64,000 nucleotides of DNA from Colwellia psychrerythraea 34H (GTDB taxonomy: Bacteria; Pseudomonadota; Gammaproteobacteria; Enterobacterales; Alteromonadaceae), in contig NC_003910.7 in assembly GCF_000012325.1 (NCBI RefSeq), positions 1,488,001-1,552,000 on the forward strand, in the 5' to 3' direction. The translations under genes were made by a program, and so were the position numbers. Shown in pieces: positions 63,659 to 64,000 of the stretch (the stretch's first letter is position 1; the number at the start of each line of letters is the position of its first letter). A model generated the notes under the pieces. It did no database searches, was not told where the DNA came from, and worked only from the letters and a program-made list of their open reading frames with translations.

Positions 63659-64000
63659 ATGGCAGACGAAAAAGATAATGGCAAAGAAGGCGAATTAGAG
63701 CTGGATAAGTCGGGTAAAAAGAAAAAAATAATAATTATCATTATTGCTGTCGTTGTTTTACTTGGTGGTGGTGCCGGTGCTTATTTTTTCTTCATGGGCG
63801 GCGTTGATAACAGTGCAAGTCAAGCAGAATTAGATACCGCTTTAGATAGTGATTCAGGAGAAGTAACGAAAGTAGAGTCAGGTGCACAATTAGGGTCAGC
63901 TTTGTATGTACCAATGCCTAGACCATTTCGTTTTAATGTACCCGGTGCAGCTCGAGATCGTTTTGTTGAGATCCGCGTGCAGTTACTTGTCCGCGGTGGT
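63659..64000 (+). CDS. fliL: Flagellar basal-body-associated protein FliL (3' truncated)
   Basis: The window ends after 114 codons. A charged cytoplasmic N-terminus (GKEGELELDKSGKKKK) leads to one membrane helix (about residues 24-46), then the periplasmic domain begins (YVPMPRPFRFNVPGAARDRFVEIRVQLLVRG). FliL supports the stators, and its location directly after fliK matches polar flagellar clusters. Confidence 0.92.
   Translation, partial: MADEKDNGKEGELELDKSGKKKKIIIIIIAVVVLLGGGAGAYFFFMGGVDNSASQAELDTALDSDSGEVTKVESGAQLGSALYVPMPRPFRFNVPGAARDRFVEIRVQLLVRGG

Overview
The window looks like the chromosome of a cold-adapted marine gammaproteobacterium of the Colwellia type (Alteromonadales). This is inferred from AT-rich DNA, a Vibrio/Pseudoalteromonas-style polar flagellar regulon (FlrABC, FlgOPT), an EfpL paralogue, and the gene families present. 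No tRNA, rRNA or CRISPR array was seen.

Region 1 (1-18.3 kb) is a catabolic locus for collagen-type amino acids. A 5'-truncated DUF438/PAS gene is followed by a D-amino-acid dehydrogenase-like FAD enzyme (minus strand). Next comes a plus-strand series: DapA-family deaminase, 4-hydroxyproline 2-epimerase (Cys/Cys), ketoglutarate-semialdehyde dehydrogenase, POT peptide transporter, trans-3-hydroxyproline dehydratase (Cys/Thr), M24 Xaa-Pro peptidase and an ornithine-cyclodeaminase-type pyrroline-2-carboxylate reductase. Beyond a Cys-rich 90-residue protein and a LysR regulator lie a small secreted M9 collagenase-like protease, a second M24 peptidase and a second FAD oxidoreductase. Together they could release Hyp/Pro peptides, import and cleave them, and send 4-Hyp to 2-oxoglutarate and 3-Hyp to proline. 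Two of the transcription units share a promoter/operator design with a TTGTATACA palindrome over the -10.

Region 2 (17.7-22.4 kb) holds a PNPOx-like protein, an LpxR-like lipid A deacylase, a 53-residue peptide gene, EfpL and an M14-type carboxypeptidase. Five full or partial terminal-inverted-repeat elements, in two TIR classes sharing one core, are scattered through regions 1 and 2, and a sixth lies between cheV and cheR.

Region 3 (22.4-64 kb) is a large polar flagellar cluster: flgT(-), flgOP(+), flgNM and flgA(-), cheV-cheR, flgBCDE, flgFGHIJKL, flagellin A, a RAYT/REP island, flagellin B, flaG, fliD, a minus-strand unit (94-residue protein, fliS, fliT), flrABC, then fliEFGHIJKL (fliL cut by the window end). 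Readable sigma-54 sites (upstream of flgO, flgB, flgF, flagellin A, the fliS unit, flrB and fliE) and sigma-28 sites (flgM, flagellin B) fit the hierarchy FlrA > FlrBC/sigma-54 > FliA/sigma-28.

The most unusual signals are two flagellin genes whose central variable region is identical over about 752 bp while their normally conserved ends differ, with a REP/RAYT island between them; a 44-codon mini-FlgC gene between flgC and flgD; an Ala/Thr-rich helical insertion of about 115 residues in the hook protein FlgE; and the inverted, sigma-54-linked fliS unit with an unknown 94-residue protein.
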